Below, one piece after another: positions 1 to 13,400 of a stretch of 64,000 bases of DNA. A model generated the notes under the pieces. That model was given only the letters and a program-made list of their open reading frames with translations. It searched no databases and was not told the DNA's origin. How positions within the stretch are numbered: position 1 is the stretch's first letter; the number at the start of each line of letters is the position of its first letter. The position numbers and the translations under genes were made by a program. The DNA comes from Mugil cephalus (lineage: Eukaryota; Chordata; Actinopteri; Mugiliformes; Mugilidae), in the NCBI RefSeq assembly GCF_022458985.1, contig NC_061782.1, positions 11,239,672 through 11,303,671 on the forward strand, written 5' to 3'.

Positions 1-1452
1 TCTCATGTTTCGATTCACACGCACACAAACAAACCGGTGGCAACACGGTCCGAGGGTTTTATGTCTGGTCAGAATAGCAGACGGTAGGAAACTGGCTTGA
101 GGAGAGGCGTGTTGACACGAGAATGACCCACGCGACGCCAGCCCTTCTCCTCTCTTCCTGCACCTGTTTTCATTTATCACATTTCCGAGGCAGGTTAACA
201 ACCAAGAGGAGCCTGAGGCCTGAACAAAGCGGCCGGTATAAACTCTGCCTTGCTGTGAATGTATGAACATCACTCGACCACTCATGCTCGCTACATGCTA
301 CCTATTTTTTACAGACTGCTGCAGAGAGACTCTTTTAATACTTCCCTTCTCTTCCGAAGGTTTTCTTCTTCTTTTTTTTTTTTTCTGAGACAGACTCTTG
401 ATGCATCACACAAGACCTTTTATATTTTTGCATCTGGTTGCCGACCAACCTCGAGGGGGGGTCGCAGCGAGTGACATCTTCAGAACGAGCATGCGAATAC
501 TGTACGAGCAGGTACAGGTGAAAAGTCCACTTCACTGCCTTTTCTTTGTTTTGCAATAGAGTAAATTAGCACTGTTTCCCATTGTCATTCTCTATGACAA
601 TAAATAACAATATTGTATTCCTCTGGAATTATTGCTAGACATAAATGTAAACCTTTGTAAGGAATGATGATTTTTACACTGAGATGCAACATATGATTAT
701 CACATTTGAGGAGGGAATATTTAGGGCGGGAATAAATGAAGGGTTATTTAGATCTACTGCTGGGTGTCTTCAAGTGTAATCACATGTACTATATAAAAAA
801 ATATTTCTTTTCAGTACATCTCCTTGTCAGAGTTTGTTCTTCCTCAGCGTCTAAAGCCGTTAAACAGTCGATTAGTAGACACTCAAAGTTAATCTGCAAT
901 AATTTATCATTTTATTATTTTTTTTAGCTTTTTTTGTCTTATACTTAAGTAAAGCAAATGCTCTGGGATTTTAGGGTATTAAAAGTCAATTTTGAATTTT
1001 CAATATGAATTCATAAATAGAACTGGAGCTAATGAATTTGGATAACAAAGCTGCAGATTTGCAACCCAGTCTTAGCTATAAAACCTAAATACTTGTGGCT
1101 AGCAATCGTGATGTAAATTCATAATTAGGACCAGGCAGAAACCTGTCTGGACTGTTGTCCATCTGAAACAATTGATTGATTATTCTGTAAACTTTCTATC
1201 ATCATCAGTTTATCTTTGAATGTAGTTTTTGGCAATGGCTCTGTAGAACGCAGCTTCTCAAGTAGGAATATTTTTTGATGAGTAAATAATCCCGGTGAGA
1301 CAAAACAAGCCATATTAGCATGCAAACATGGTCTGTAGGAAGTTGTGATTGATATTTCAGTGCTTTTAGACTCTTTATAAAAAGACTAAACAATTCCTAA
1401 ACAAACCGGTGATGGTCATAATGTTCCTTCTTCAGCATCTGCAGAAGTCGAA
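1..1452. other. Flank downstream of the GPCR gene, no gene recognised
   Basis: No exon of a recognisable protein could be read on either strand. The right part must hold the 3' UTR of the minus-strand receptor whose stop lies at 1453. The stretch is AT-rich, especially 560-1130. A TATA-like string sits near 236-243, but nothing downstream supports a gene there. It may be the edge of a neighbouring gene outside the window. Confidence 0.5.
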
Positions 1453-3910
1453 CTAACAAACGTCATGCTCCACTCTCACGGTTATCTGGCCATAGAAGAA
1501 AGTGGCCTGCCGCTCCTCGGTGATGGCAGAGAAAGGAAGTCTGTTGCCCTCTTGAGGCCGAGAGGGGACCTGCAGCCAGTCCACTCTCCTCTCACCACCA
1601 GCATTTTGCTCCACAGAGGATGGCGAGACATTTTCCGGGTGGCACACTTTGCATAGATGATCCCCAGGGTGACGTCTGAAGTCGGAGCAAACGGTAAAAA
1701 TGGAGGAGGAGCACCTATCGCAAGTCAAACTCTCGGAGCTGGAGGGTGGGCTGGGATGCACCGTGGTTGCAGTGAATGGGTCGCTACCCCTGCATTCATC
1801 TCCCTCCGGCCTTACCCGTGCTCCCCTGCCCACCATGCTCCCCAGACGAGATCTTATTTTTTGTCTGAGTCCACAGAGAGCGCTCTGGAAACGCTTGCTG
1901 AGCAGAGCGTACAGGAGAGGATTGATGTCAGAGTTCAGCAACACCAGCCAGTAGGAGAAGGTGACGGCAGATGACGGGACGAGGGAAGGTTGGCTTACGA
2001 AAGCCTGAACCAGGGCCACGCCTATGTAAGGAGTCCAGCAGAAGAAAAAAGCCGTGATGATGAGGAAGAGACGCACCACCCCGTGATTATGGTGCTGTTG
2101 GGAGTTCTGTAAAGTTTGCTGTGTGGTGCCCTGAGCCAGGAAGGAAAATAAACGTCTGGATGATGTGTTGCCCTGCGCTGAAGTAGCACCAGGAAAAGCG
2201 CGGCTGATATAACTCCTGTCATCTGTGCTGACCTCAGACACAAACTGCGCGCTCACATGATACACGAGTCTCGAGGGGTTGTGGAGGCCCTCGCAGCGCC
2301 GGCGAGATGAGTCACCCGGAGAAGCGCAGGAGCTCGGGCTCATGCTGCGCTGCACAGAGTCCTCCAGCGTGTGAATCCTCCTGGCGTGACTGCGAGCCAC
2401 CTTGACAATCTTGACATAGCAGAAGAAGATGACCACAGCGGGTATCAGATAGGAGAGCGCAGCCATGAAAGCCGTGTAGCTGGGACTGCTGGCCCAGTTC
2501 ACTGCGCAGCTGTACATGGGAGCGACATAGCTGACGGAGCTCCAGCCCAGCAAAGGGGGGCAACTAGTGGCCAGGGCCTGCAGCCAGATCCACAGGACCA
2601 CGCCGCAAGTCCTCCAGACGGTGCAGCGGGAGTCGTAGCGCAGGCAGTCCATGATGGAGTGGTAGCGGTCGAGGGCAATGGCAGCTAGTGTCAGCACCGA
2701 GGCCGTGCAGTAGACGGAGGAGGTGTAACCCACATACAAACAGAGGTCCTAGTAGACAGGGTAGAGAACAAGGGAGAACAGATGTTATAGTACAAGAGGG
2801 AGCAGTCGATATGTTCATACAGAAGTGAAGTGACCTACGGTATAATCCACCCAGTCATGGTTGATGACGGACAGAGCAACAAAAGGCATGACTCCGACGC
2901 CCACCAGGAGATCGCTGACGGCCAGGTTCATGATCAGCACCGAGGTCACAGAGTGGAACGTCTTGGTGGCAGCCACAATAATAATGACTAGAATATTACC
3001 TAGAGAAATAGAGCACACGATGAGGTTGGATTCAAGACTGAACAAGCATATTTTCCAGCTGTACCACGGCTAAAGTCCACTAAAAAAAAATCACTAGAAT
3101 TTGGAAAATTGAAGAATTTATCCTTTAAATATACTTTATTATACAATATAAATTATTGATACAATCATGCAAACATCTTAGATAATCTCCTACACAGTGT
3201 TATTTAGGACTGAGGTAAATGTCACCCACCTGAAATTTGTATATTTATTTATTGTATACTTTTAAGGAATACCCCGTCAACAGAAAGTTGACGGGGTATT
3301 CCTTAAAATAAGTGAATAAGTGAAGCGCCTTTTTTTTTTTTTTTTTTTTACTGGGGGATGGTGATTGCTGCACAAGTGGCTCATACAAGATACTTAGAAC
3401 AATGACTTATTTTTTAAGTTAATTACAGAATTATACAAATTGCAAACAAATTACAAATTAATTTTCTTGAATAAATAGACTACTTTTAGGACTCGAAAAT
3501 ACGCGGATGTTTTTTTTTTCATGCAGAAAAACATCCCAGGGAAGCAAAAACTTATAAGCAGCACTCAACAAGCATCTTTTTTTATATACGTAAGACAGAT
3601 AAAATCGGCAGGAACAAAGTTGTGATGAAATCCCTAAATTCAGAAATTCGCGGACAGAAGACTTGGCGGACAGCTTTATACTTTTAAATATATAAAAACG
3701 TGCAAACTTCTCATAAAACCTCAGCTATCAACAGATGAGTCTTTTACCTGTCACGGCGCCAAAGCACATCAGCGCCATGAGGATCTCCAGGACCAGCCGG
3801 GTGCGCCCGGACATCCCCCGCTCTGCGCCTTTGGTCCAGTTCGCGTTGATCTCCGCCGCCGCCAGCAGAGCCGACCCGGACTCCAAGCTGGAGCCATCCA
3901 GATGGTCCAT
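1453..3910 (-). CDS. Orphan class A (rhodopsin-like) G-protein-coupled receptor, GPR161-like
   Basis: Three exons, 3910-3748, 2999-2839 and 2748-1453, join in frame to 1620 bp, or 539 residues. Each junction is GT-AG and together they rebuild a seven-helix receptor. Visible hallmarks: an NWT glycosylation site in the short N-terminus, GN in TM1, NLAVSD in TM2, a Cys at the start of TM3 with a partner in ECL2 (YSCAVNW), ALDRY at the end of TM3, PPLLGWSSV in TM4, CWTP in TM6 and NPLLY in TM7. A long Ser/Arg-rich third intracellular loop and a tail of about 150 residues follow. The TM4-TM5 region and the VARSHARRIH stretch after TM5 remind me most of GPR161, but the match is partial and the ligand cannot be inferred. 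I start at the ATG at 3910; the reading frame continues upstream only from a GTG at 3961. It should act at the plasma membrane or cilium through G proteins. The gene starts only about 550 bp past the tarbp1 stop, on the same strand. Confidence 0.85.
3260..3308. repeat. Perfect hairpin, 22-bp arms with 5-nt loop
   Basis: The arms 3260-3281 and 3287-3308 are exact reverse complements, separated by agaaa at 3282-3286. Pairing stops abruptly on both sides. It lies in intron 1 of the receptor gene (3000-3747). At 49 nt it is shorter than a typical microRNA precursor, and a role is unknown. Confidence 0.9.
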
Positions 3911-4458
3911 ACCCCAGCTCAAATAAACCGCTGTCCTCACATGATAAGGAGCCCACAACACGCGTGATTCGACGAGGAAGTCATTTACTGTAATTGCATG
4001 TGCTCCGGATCTGATCTCCAGGTGAAACGATTAGTTTATAGGGGGAGGGAGGAGGAGGGTGCAGGGACATCTAGTGTACTTTTAACCCTTTCCGTGCTTC
4101 TTTTTTCTCCTTAAACATCATAAACTGAACTAATAAGATACATTACAAAAATTAATAATCTTCGTTAAAAACAGTTTTATTTATTTGAATGTATTTAAAA
4201 AATAATACAACTTCAAAAATAATAAAAACATGTGAATACAGAAAATAAAAACCAATAGCAGTATTTAAAGATGTATTTGAATTTTAGGTTTAGCAAGAGT
4301 CTTCACACACAGAAGCTCAAGTTCATTGTTCAACATCTCCATAAAACTCTTCACAAACTCTTCTTCTTCACATGTGATGGGTGAAGTCGGCATCAAGACC
4401 GTCTGATGTCGGGTCACCTGCGGTTTCTTCTTCAGTTGAGTCCTGAGTTGACGTCAGC
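3911..4458 (-). promoter_or_regulatory. GPCR 5' flank and tarbp1 3' UTR region
   Basis: This short gap separates the tarbp1 stop codon from the receptor start, both on the minus strand. It must hold the tarbp1 3' UTR and the receptor 5' UTR and promoter. A minus-strand AATAAA (plus-strand tttatt near 4172-4180) in an AT-rich stretch is a plausible tarbp1 polyadenylation signal. No TATA box could be assigned with confidence. Confidence 0.45.
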
Positions 4459-7400
4459 TCAGGCGGAGGAGGCGAGATGCTGACGTGTGTACTCCCAAAT
4501 CAACAGGGCAGCGCTCACATGCACGTTGAGAGAGCGGATGACCCCTTGTTGGGGGATCTCCACGCACACGTCCAACATCTGGAGGAGGTTGGCAGGAATG
4601 CCCTCCCGTTCATTGCTAGAAAAGCAACAACAACAACAACAAAAAAAAGACAAAACTTATAGGTGTATGGATTTCTCAGTGCCAATCAAATATAATATAA
4701 CCTAAAATCCTCAACTGTTCTTTGAATGCATACCTTCTATTGCAATTGAATTGAATTTCCACAGGATTAACAGAGAAGAGATTGTTCTGAGAGGGTTCTA
4801 CTACCATGTTTTTTTCTAATTAAATCAAATAATTAAATTACACAAATAATTGTGTGGTAATCACCAGTGGGATTATGATAAGTCACAATATGATATTATT
4901 AGGATTTGTAGCAATATGCAATTATTATTATTGCAATTGGTTGTTTTCCCCTCTAGTAAATCCTAACATCGCAGCAAAAACAAAAATTAAATTAAGAAAA
5001 AGTTAATTTACTGGCTGACACAGAACAAAAAGCCCCTAATATCTTGCTCACTGCACAACATCCAGTCAGCCAAACTGCAGACTGCTGCTTCAATCCATGC
5101 ACTGCACACTTTTTGTATCTGGATGATTTTAGTCTGTCATTTGGCTTTATCATGCCCCCCATGAGATTTAATCGAAGAGCCCTTATCATAAGTGGCCAAG
5201 TTAGTCATTAATTTTCTCAAGCCCTTACAGCTACGAGCAATAAACTCCTAATACAGACTAATCGTGATTGCAAGTCCAAGAGCCATTCCTGCTCCTGTAA
5301 TCAAGAGAGAACATACTGAGACTCCAGCAAAACGGGCCGTGCAGAGCAAACACAACGAGGTAATGAGCGTTGCAGTCGATCTCTGCAGAGGGTGGCGCAC
5401 GGTAAGAAAGCGTGATTTGATGAGTTACATTCATCCAGAGCGTTAAGCGGCTGAGATAATAGCGACCTGATGAGAAATTAGAGCTGCGCCGTGCTGTGCT
5501 GAGGAGAGCACAGCTGTGAAAGCGCTCAAGAGTGAGCGCACACATGACGGGCTCAAGCTGACAGCGCCGCTCACACCTCAGCGACTGAAAACAAACCAGG
5601 ACGCCTACACAGAGGGGATCAATATTAATCTCAAGCTGTTTGCAAAGCCAGATGTACAGTTTCACTGCATGTTTAGGGCGAACGGTGAATCCTCTATAGC
5701 ACAAATTTTCATGTGATTCATGGTACGTTATTATTATCAAACTTAACATAGATCACAATATAATATGATATTACAGTAATAATACTACCTACAGATAATG
5801 ATACCGCTCATCACAATACTTACTGTAAGACAAGATATCATATTATTCCATTACAATATGCTATACACTGATCAGGCATAACATTATAACCATTGTCCTA
5901 ATATTGTGTGCATCTCTTTTGTGCCTCCAAAACAATTGTGGTTCATAAGAGAATGGACATGGGCCTTCTGAGGGTGTCCTGTGGTATCAGTTCATCCCAC
6001 AGATACTTGATCAGTTTGGGATCTAGTGAATTTAGAAGCCAGGTCAACGCCTTGTGCTCATTTTCCTGTCTGTTTTTTGAGTTGTTCGTAGATAGTTTTT
6101 GTGTTTGTCTGTGTCAAGCTGTATCCTGCAGATTCCAGGTGCAAAAGCTTCCCAGCAGAATATTGAATTGTCATAACCTCAACCTGAACCCAGAAGATCT
6201 CCTCAGCTGACCTCACCCCAAAAAACCTTCCAGAGAACTGATTTTATTAGCCTAGAACCAAAAAGTAATTTTATAACATGGTGAAATATTGATATTTGGC
6301 CTTTGGCACTGATACAATGTAGGTATGCAAAACATCTCCATACTATGCTCTACTAAGGTCTCTACTAAATCCCTCAAGCTTCTAATTTCTGAGATGCTAC
6401 AAAACTTCCTTGGTTTCCACAACATGGCTAAGTGAAGCTACAGGGCAGCATTACAAACAACACTAAACGAAGGTTAAGGTTTTCCTGCTGCTATTGGTTT
6501 GTGTAATCTATTTCCTTCGCTCTCCTCCTCGGGGACAGCCAATTACAGCTCTGCATGCCCCGACAGGTACACAGAGGAGAGGAGAGGTGCAAGTCCCACT
6601 GGGAACAACGCTAAAGTGGAGAGATAACACTAAACGGCCTCGTCAGCACACACCTTCATCTGTGCGAGAGTCACAGGGGCATGGGAAGACGGAGGCTTGC
6701 ACGTATCTAAACGCAGCCGGCTGTGATGGAAAAAGAGGAGGCTTTCTGCGGACTGTCATACCCCAGGAGGAGCAGGGTCTTCTCGGGGAACTGGTAGTCC
6801 TGGAGGCTGTGGCTGTTGGCCGTCTGCTCCACTCCGACAATACAGTACCCTTCGCTCTTCTTCACCTGCAAGAAATCAGTGAGCTCCAAAGGCTTCACCT
6901 GAAGAGCAGAAAGAGTGTGTGAGTTTAATGATGATTAGTGGAAAAAAACAAACAAACAAAAAAAAAAACCCTGTTCTTAACACAGGCTAATATTGTGATG
7001 AAAAGAAGCCCCGGATATGGAGGGACTTGGTTTTCAGAAAACGTTTTGCCTATTCTAGTTTTTGGTTCTGTTGGGGATGGGCACTGCTTTTAGATCAAGC
7101 TTTTAGATCAAGTAGTGTCTCTGTTATGGGGTGGGAATGCCTATCTGGTCTAGGTGGGTGCTACATGTCTAAGTAGCATCCACATGAATGAATGCCAGGT
7201 CCAAAAGTTTCCCAACAGAACACTGTATTGTCACAAGGTGATCAATGTTATTTACGTCTCCTGTCACTGGTCATAATGTTGTGGCTGATTGGAGTACAGT
7301 GTTGGTCTTTCAGGTGAAACTTTCTGATCCACATTCAAGCAATGTGAGGTGAATGCTAATGCTAATCTGGTGATTGTTCAGCGTGTCCTTGACAAAGTTC

Positions 7401-10400
7401 AAAATTTGATTATAAGTGTCTTTCCAACAAAGCTTTTAGATCTCCAGAGAGAACGTTTTACTTGAGTTTATTTCATGCACTTCACCTCTAACAAAGGAAG
7501 CCACAGCTCAGAGGAGACGCTCAGGGACTGGAAGTGTTTGTCGCTCACGTGGCGGAGGCTGTCCAGGACCAGAGCGCTGGCGCCAAATATCTCACATGTC
7601 CGACAAAGTCCTGCAAAAACACACAAACAAACGAATGACCGCCCCCGTGTTGTTGACAGAATCCTCCCTTTTATGATATCTACAGGAGGAAGGTGATTAA
7701 AATGTCTTTGTCTTTAGATTTTTAATCCGGGCAGTGATGTCTCAGCAGTTTATCATCATGGGCAGAGACAGACTTGGCAACCGAGTGACTGATTTAAAGT
7801 AGAACATTTGCAAAACATCCAAGCTAACGTCGGTTGCTAGCTACATCATGCAGTATCAATATTGGCTTTGAAAATGGATATTTTCCTCTATAAACAAATT
7901 CTGATTGTTTCGGCCTCTTATCATCTGAGACAACAGCAACGGAGTACACTCGCAGAGAACATAAATATGTGTTCATGATAAAAGCTTCCCTGTATAAGCC
8001 TGATAAGAGGTCTCAGGTGGTTTTAGTGCCAGCTTTGTTTAACCTGTTGGCCTAGATCTTCATTGTGCAAGCGAGACGCACAAATCAAGGAGGGGAATTC
8101 ACTGATTACAATGTAAAAAATGTGACGAGTTGCGCTGATCATGACCTCCCAAATTGGTGGGCTTATCGATGAGCGAGGCCACGACCAGCAGGGCGCCGTG
8201 CAGTTTGCCCAGTCGAGCCGCCCTCTCTGGGGGAACCAGGTGAAGCTCGGGTTCCTGCTCCTGGATGCCCAGCCTCCAGGGGGTGATCTTCTTCTGCACG
8301 TCGGCCCAGCGCTCCTCCTTCTCCTGCTCACCTGAAGATACGACAGCGTTAACAATTGCTAAGAGGCGGCCCTGATTCTTGTCAGACGTGCTCCCATACT
8401 TCTGTCTTGCTGGATCCAGTCTCCAGGCTGCAGCTGGTTCAAGTCAGGAACAGGATTTCTCAAGGGAAGCGATGGATTTTCGGAGAAACATGACAGCTTC
8501 TCAAACTTCCAGGGAGGTATCCACTCATCGTCGGCCAACTCTGACAGACTGGGAAAACTACAGAAAATAGTCTGCAAAAAAACAAAGAAAGGAAGAAGGA
8601 AACAAGCATGTTATGCTGCTCTATTGATTCTCAGCGAGCTTCATCTATTCAGAAGAAACACTAGCGCACCTCAACACTGTAGTCTCTAATAGGATGGAAG
8701 GCACCAAAGAAGAAGTGCTCCTGGATCCTCGTCCAGTTCTTGTTGGCATTTCTGAACGTGAGACAGCAGACACATAAATATGTTAGGAAATTGTGGCAAA
8801 CTTTTCGAAAGTACCGTTCTTCTGTCCTGCTCTCACCCGGTGCGCTGCATGGCCTCAGCTTGGTTCAGACAGGCCTTGACCACAGACGATAACCCTCCCA
8901 AAGCATCTTCTTCTACCTGGCTTTCTGCCAGGCTCCACACCCTCTTCAGGGCCAGTAAGGCATACAGGCGCACACTGAAGTTATGGTTGAAACATGACTG
9001 CAAGACGACGTCTAGGGCTTTTCGCAACTGTGCTGCCTTAAACACAATAGGGATGAGATGTAAAAACCGAGAAGGACTGTGTTTAAGTCGAGAAGAAAAA
9101 ACAATATACTTTACCTTATCATTAAGATTGGGCATGATGATGTTAAAGTGAACCAAGACTGATAGGAAGGTACAGATGCTTGTCTTTGTCTTTTCCTGAT
9201 CCTGCACAAAAAAAAAAGAAAAATTGGTTGATAATTTCACACACAATACAGCGCTTGGTGGTATAAATGTGTTCAGTGCAGGACCTCACCATGTTGAAGC
9301 ATCTCCAGAAGCTCTCCATGTGCTGTGGATACCGAACGAGGATCAGAATCATCATCCACTCGATGAGATATTTGACCGAGGCCTGGTTGCTGCAAAATCC
9401 AGCTTCAAACACACGGCTCAGCAAAGTGGCAACAAACTCCTACGTGCACAAACACAGGAAAAATCACAGTCACGCGCTGAGTGGTTAATTTCCTGTGTGA
9501 CTATAAAATGACAGCGCAATTGTTTTACCTCTCTGAGTTTAGGCAGCAGCAGCAGCAGTGTTTGCCACACGCGGTTTTTGACGCGATGCTGCAGAGAGTT
9601 GCTATAGTAGCGTACTTTTGACTTTGATATGTCATTGTCCTGGAGAGACGGAGTGGAAAGTGGAAGAGAATGGAAACAGTCTTGTTAAAATGGCTGGAAC
9701 TGAAGCTTAACTTATCATCCTAATGTGAAAAATGCCCTGAATGTCAAATGCAATTAGAATATAATGAAGCAACATCAACAAAACACGCGCACATTATGTC
9801 GGTTAATTAGAGCCTGGCTAATCACTTCATTTTACATTAGGTGACATTATAGAGGGGTTAAGATGATTAATACAGCGATCAGCCATAACAATATAACCAC
9901 TAATATATTCTGAATGTTCTGCTGGGAAACCTCAGGACCTGGAACTCATGTGGATATTACTCAGACATGTACCACCCACCTAGACCAGACCAGACCAGCT
10001 TCACCCCATAACAATGATAATCCTTGATGCAGCTTGACACAGCCACACACACAAAAACAGTTTAGGAATAACTAAAAAAAACACATGAAAAAAAGCACAA
10101 GGTGTTGACCTGGCCTCTAAATTTACTAGATCCCAAACTGATCTATCTGTGGGATGCACAAGCACAAGCCTGGTCTACAGAGGCCCCTCCCCTCAACCTA
10201 TAGGCCCCAAAGACCCCCACTAACAACATCCTGTTTCCAGACACCACAGGACACACTCAGAAGACCCATATCCATTCTCTGATGAGTCACAACTGTTTTG
10301 GAAGCGCAAGGGAGACCTGCTCAATATTAGGAATGTGGTCATAATGTTATGCCTGATTAGTGTATATACTGTATATACTATTTAAATAGTGAAAAGAATG

Positions 10401-13400
10401 TTCTCATATTCATTACAGTGTTATCACCCAGCCCATAACCTACTCTTTTCAGCAAATCCAGAACCAGTTCCTCTATCAGTCTTTGATGCTGCAGATCAGA
10501 GGAGTCCAGGCGGCTAAGGAAAGCCAGCACACATGTGCGTGGCAGCTGATCATCTCTACTATCACTGGAAAGTAAAAACAGGAGAACTATATCACACAGC
10601 AAGAGAGACATCTAGTGGCAACATTATAAAAGCACAGCTCCACGGAGCTCACCATGTTACTGCGACATTAGCTGCACACTCTTCACCAAGTTGCTCCACA
10701 TATATTTGGACATCCTGGACGAGTCTTTGAAAAAGGAGGATAAAACGGTTTAGATATGTCTGAGACACAGGAGAAAAAATAAAATGTGAGAAACGCTGCC
10801 CAGACTCACCTCTGGTCTCTCCTGAACACGGGCCCGTAGACACAAGCCTCAGTGAGAATACTGATGTGGCTGAAAACACTAGAAAACACAGCGTCATCCT
10901 GCCCACTGCTGCCTGGATCCACGGGCAGCCACACCTCACAGCAGTGCTGAAGCAGCACGCCAAACACTCCGCTCTTGGATTGAGACAGCTCCATGAGATC
11001 AGTGGAAATCTAAAACGAAACAAAAACACAACAAAGGTATATAGAAAATCCATGCTGAGAAATCACTGCTGCAGATCCACATCAAAAAGACTGATTTGAA
11101 TCACTTGTTTCAAGGTGACCGTAAGGGTCGGGGCCTGAGCGTGCGTCGTCCTGAGCAGTTTGCGGTGGAAAGCCATGGAGACGAAGCCTTTCAAGGCTGG
11201 CCAGAAGTCGTGGGCGTTCGTGCTCAGGCCCTGCACCAGCTGCCAGCTCAGAGTCACGGCTTCCACGCAGAGGGCCTCCTCGTTGTGCACTAACTGAAAA
11301 AATACCATCAAAGCCAACGCTTAATCAACAGAAGGAAGACCTCTCCAACTCCTGCGTCTGTTTCTTGTTTGAATTGCATCCAAAGCTGTGCGAGACTCAC
11401 TTGTGGCAGCGCCGTCTCCATAAAGGTGAGCACAGGCAGCACCAGGTCACTGGGAGAGAGAGCCAGGGCCTCCACACTGCAACTCAGAGCGGCTTTAAGA
11501 GTCTGGGACGCTACGGGAATCTCTGCAGACTCAGGAATCCTGACAGCACCAATCAGGAAGTTCAGACAAATCCACTGGTCCCGCATAAAATTGGCAGCGA
11601 TGCGCCCCCAGTCCTGCTGCAGGAGACCTTGTGCTTCCAGATCACTATTAAATAAAGGAAAATACTCACTCTTAAATATGTGTGCATATATCTGACCTAT
11701 TATTATTATTATGAAAATCTTCCTCTAACCTCAAACATCCTGGTTTCCTCAGACATTTATTAACATTTCCAAGAGTTGTTTGACTTTTTGAGGAAGAGGA
11801 AAATGGACTGTAGAAGTAGTAATTCAGAGATTTCAGAACAGAGCTGGTCTCTGGTTGCATGTCGGACGTGCTGTGCTCCATGAGACCACACACTGCAGCC
11901 AGGGATGCCATAGCAACCGCTTTAGCCACCTGGTTTGCCACAGAAGGGATCTGGCAACGGAAAAAACAACAAGTGTTTGAAGCATAAAAAAAACTGAATA
12001 ATAAAGTTCCTGCCTGACTACGGAGTCGAGAACATTTAGCTGAATTACCTGCTGGCTCGGTTCTTCCAGGATCGTGAGGCCGTACTTTATGAGTTTGGGG
12101 AAAGCGTCGTGCTGAATGTTCCTGCGGAGCTGCGGTGCGGTGCTGCACATGACAAACAGTTGCCTCAGGACGCAAAGATACAACTCAGCTCGCTCCACGT
12201 CGAACAGCTGAAATTAAAAAAAAAAAGAACAGCACATGTAGCCACTTGGGGCGTCCACTGTCATTGAAGTGATGGTGACTTGCCGTTTACCTCCTGCAGT
12301 TCTCCGCACAGTCGCCTCAAGATAAAGCCCAGGATTGGATCGACGAGCTTCAAAATTTCCTTCTCCATGGCAACCGTGACACTATCCCCTTTAAAAAGGA
12401 GAGCGACAGAAGAAATGTCGATGGTCACATTTTCAGAGCAGCTCGCTGTACCAGCCATGGTGGAAGAATTATGAGTATGACGAGAAGAAACTAAGAAAAG
12501 GTCAAACCAATGAATAGTTGTGCTCATTAGTTTAAATATACTAGAATAATTGGTTATTGGGATAATGGTCAGATGAAGCAATCACATTAATTGTAGGTGC
12601 CCTTTATAAATCTCAATAAATGAAATAACTCAAATGGTCCTGACAGGAGAAGTAAATAACATGTTGAAACAATACAATGTTCTGCTGGAAACTTCTAAAC
12701 CTGGCATTCATGTGGATGATACTTAAAATTATTTTAAAAATTGTTTTTAAAGAAAACTGAAAAACTGCACTCTAGGGCTCTAGGACTCGGCGGTATATAT
12801 GAATTTTTAATATTCCAGACCGGACTATTTTCGAAGTAGTGCTTCTTAACATGTATGGTGCAACTGCATCACTGTGAGGCGTGGTGAAGATGGAAAGGTC
12901 AGGAAAATGAAGCGGCAGAAGAGAGGACTTGTGTCAAAAAAGGTGCCAGGTCAGTTGTTTGGGTTGTTTTACGACCAACGGTCAAAAAACCCTGAAAATG
13001 TCCCCAATAAGCTTTTTATGAATTAGAAAAAAAAATGTTGCGCACAGATTACAAATATTACGGTAGCTGGTGGCGCTAGATCTTTAAATATAAACAAATA
13101 TGTCAGAAAAAATTAAACCGTAATTGTCCCTGTTGCTTCATTTCATCTTGATAACATTTAATTATTATTATTATTTTTTAGTTTTTTACCTCCGATCTGT
13201 AAATGTGCGATTATTTTACAGTAGTTACTCATCATCACAGTAAAATAGTCCATCCTTACTCAACCTACTCCATTCATTCCTCTCTCAACCAGTACAAAAT
13301 GTTGTGAACACGTGATGAAAAAAAATATTGTGACTAAAAGACTGGGGCTGTGATGGATGCGTGACGATACAAAAAATACAAGCTTGATAACTTGTCTTCT

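Noticed and set aside
3959-3961. Extended N-terminus of the GPCR starting at 3961
   Set aside because: The codon on the minus strand is GTG. The first in-frame ATG is at 3910 and gives a normal short N-terminus.
5258-5749. 163-codon minus-strand open frame in a tarbp1 intron
   Set aside because: No domain, no homologue recognised, and it lies inside a large intron next to a transposon remnant.
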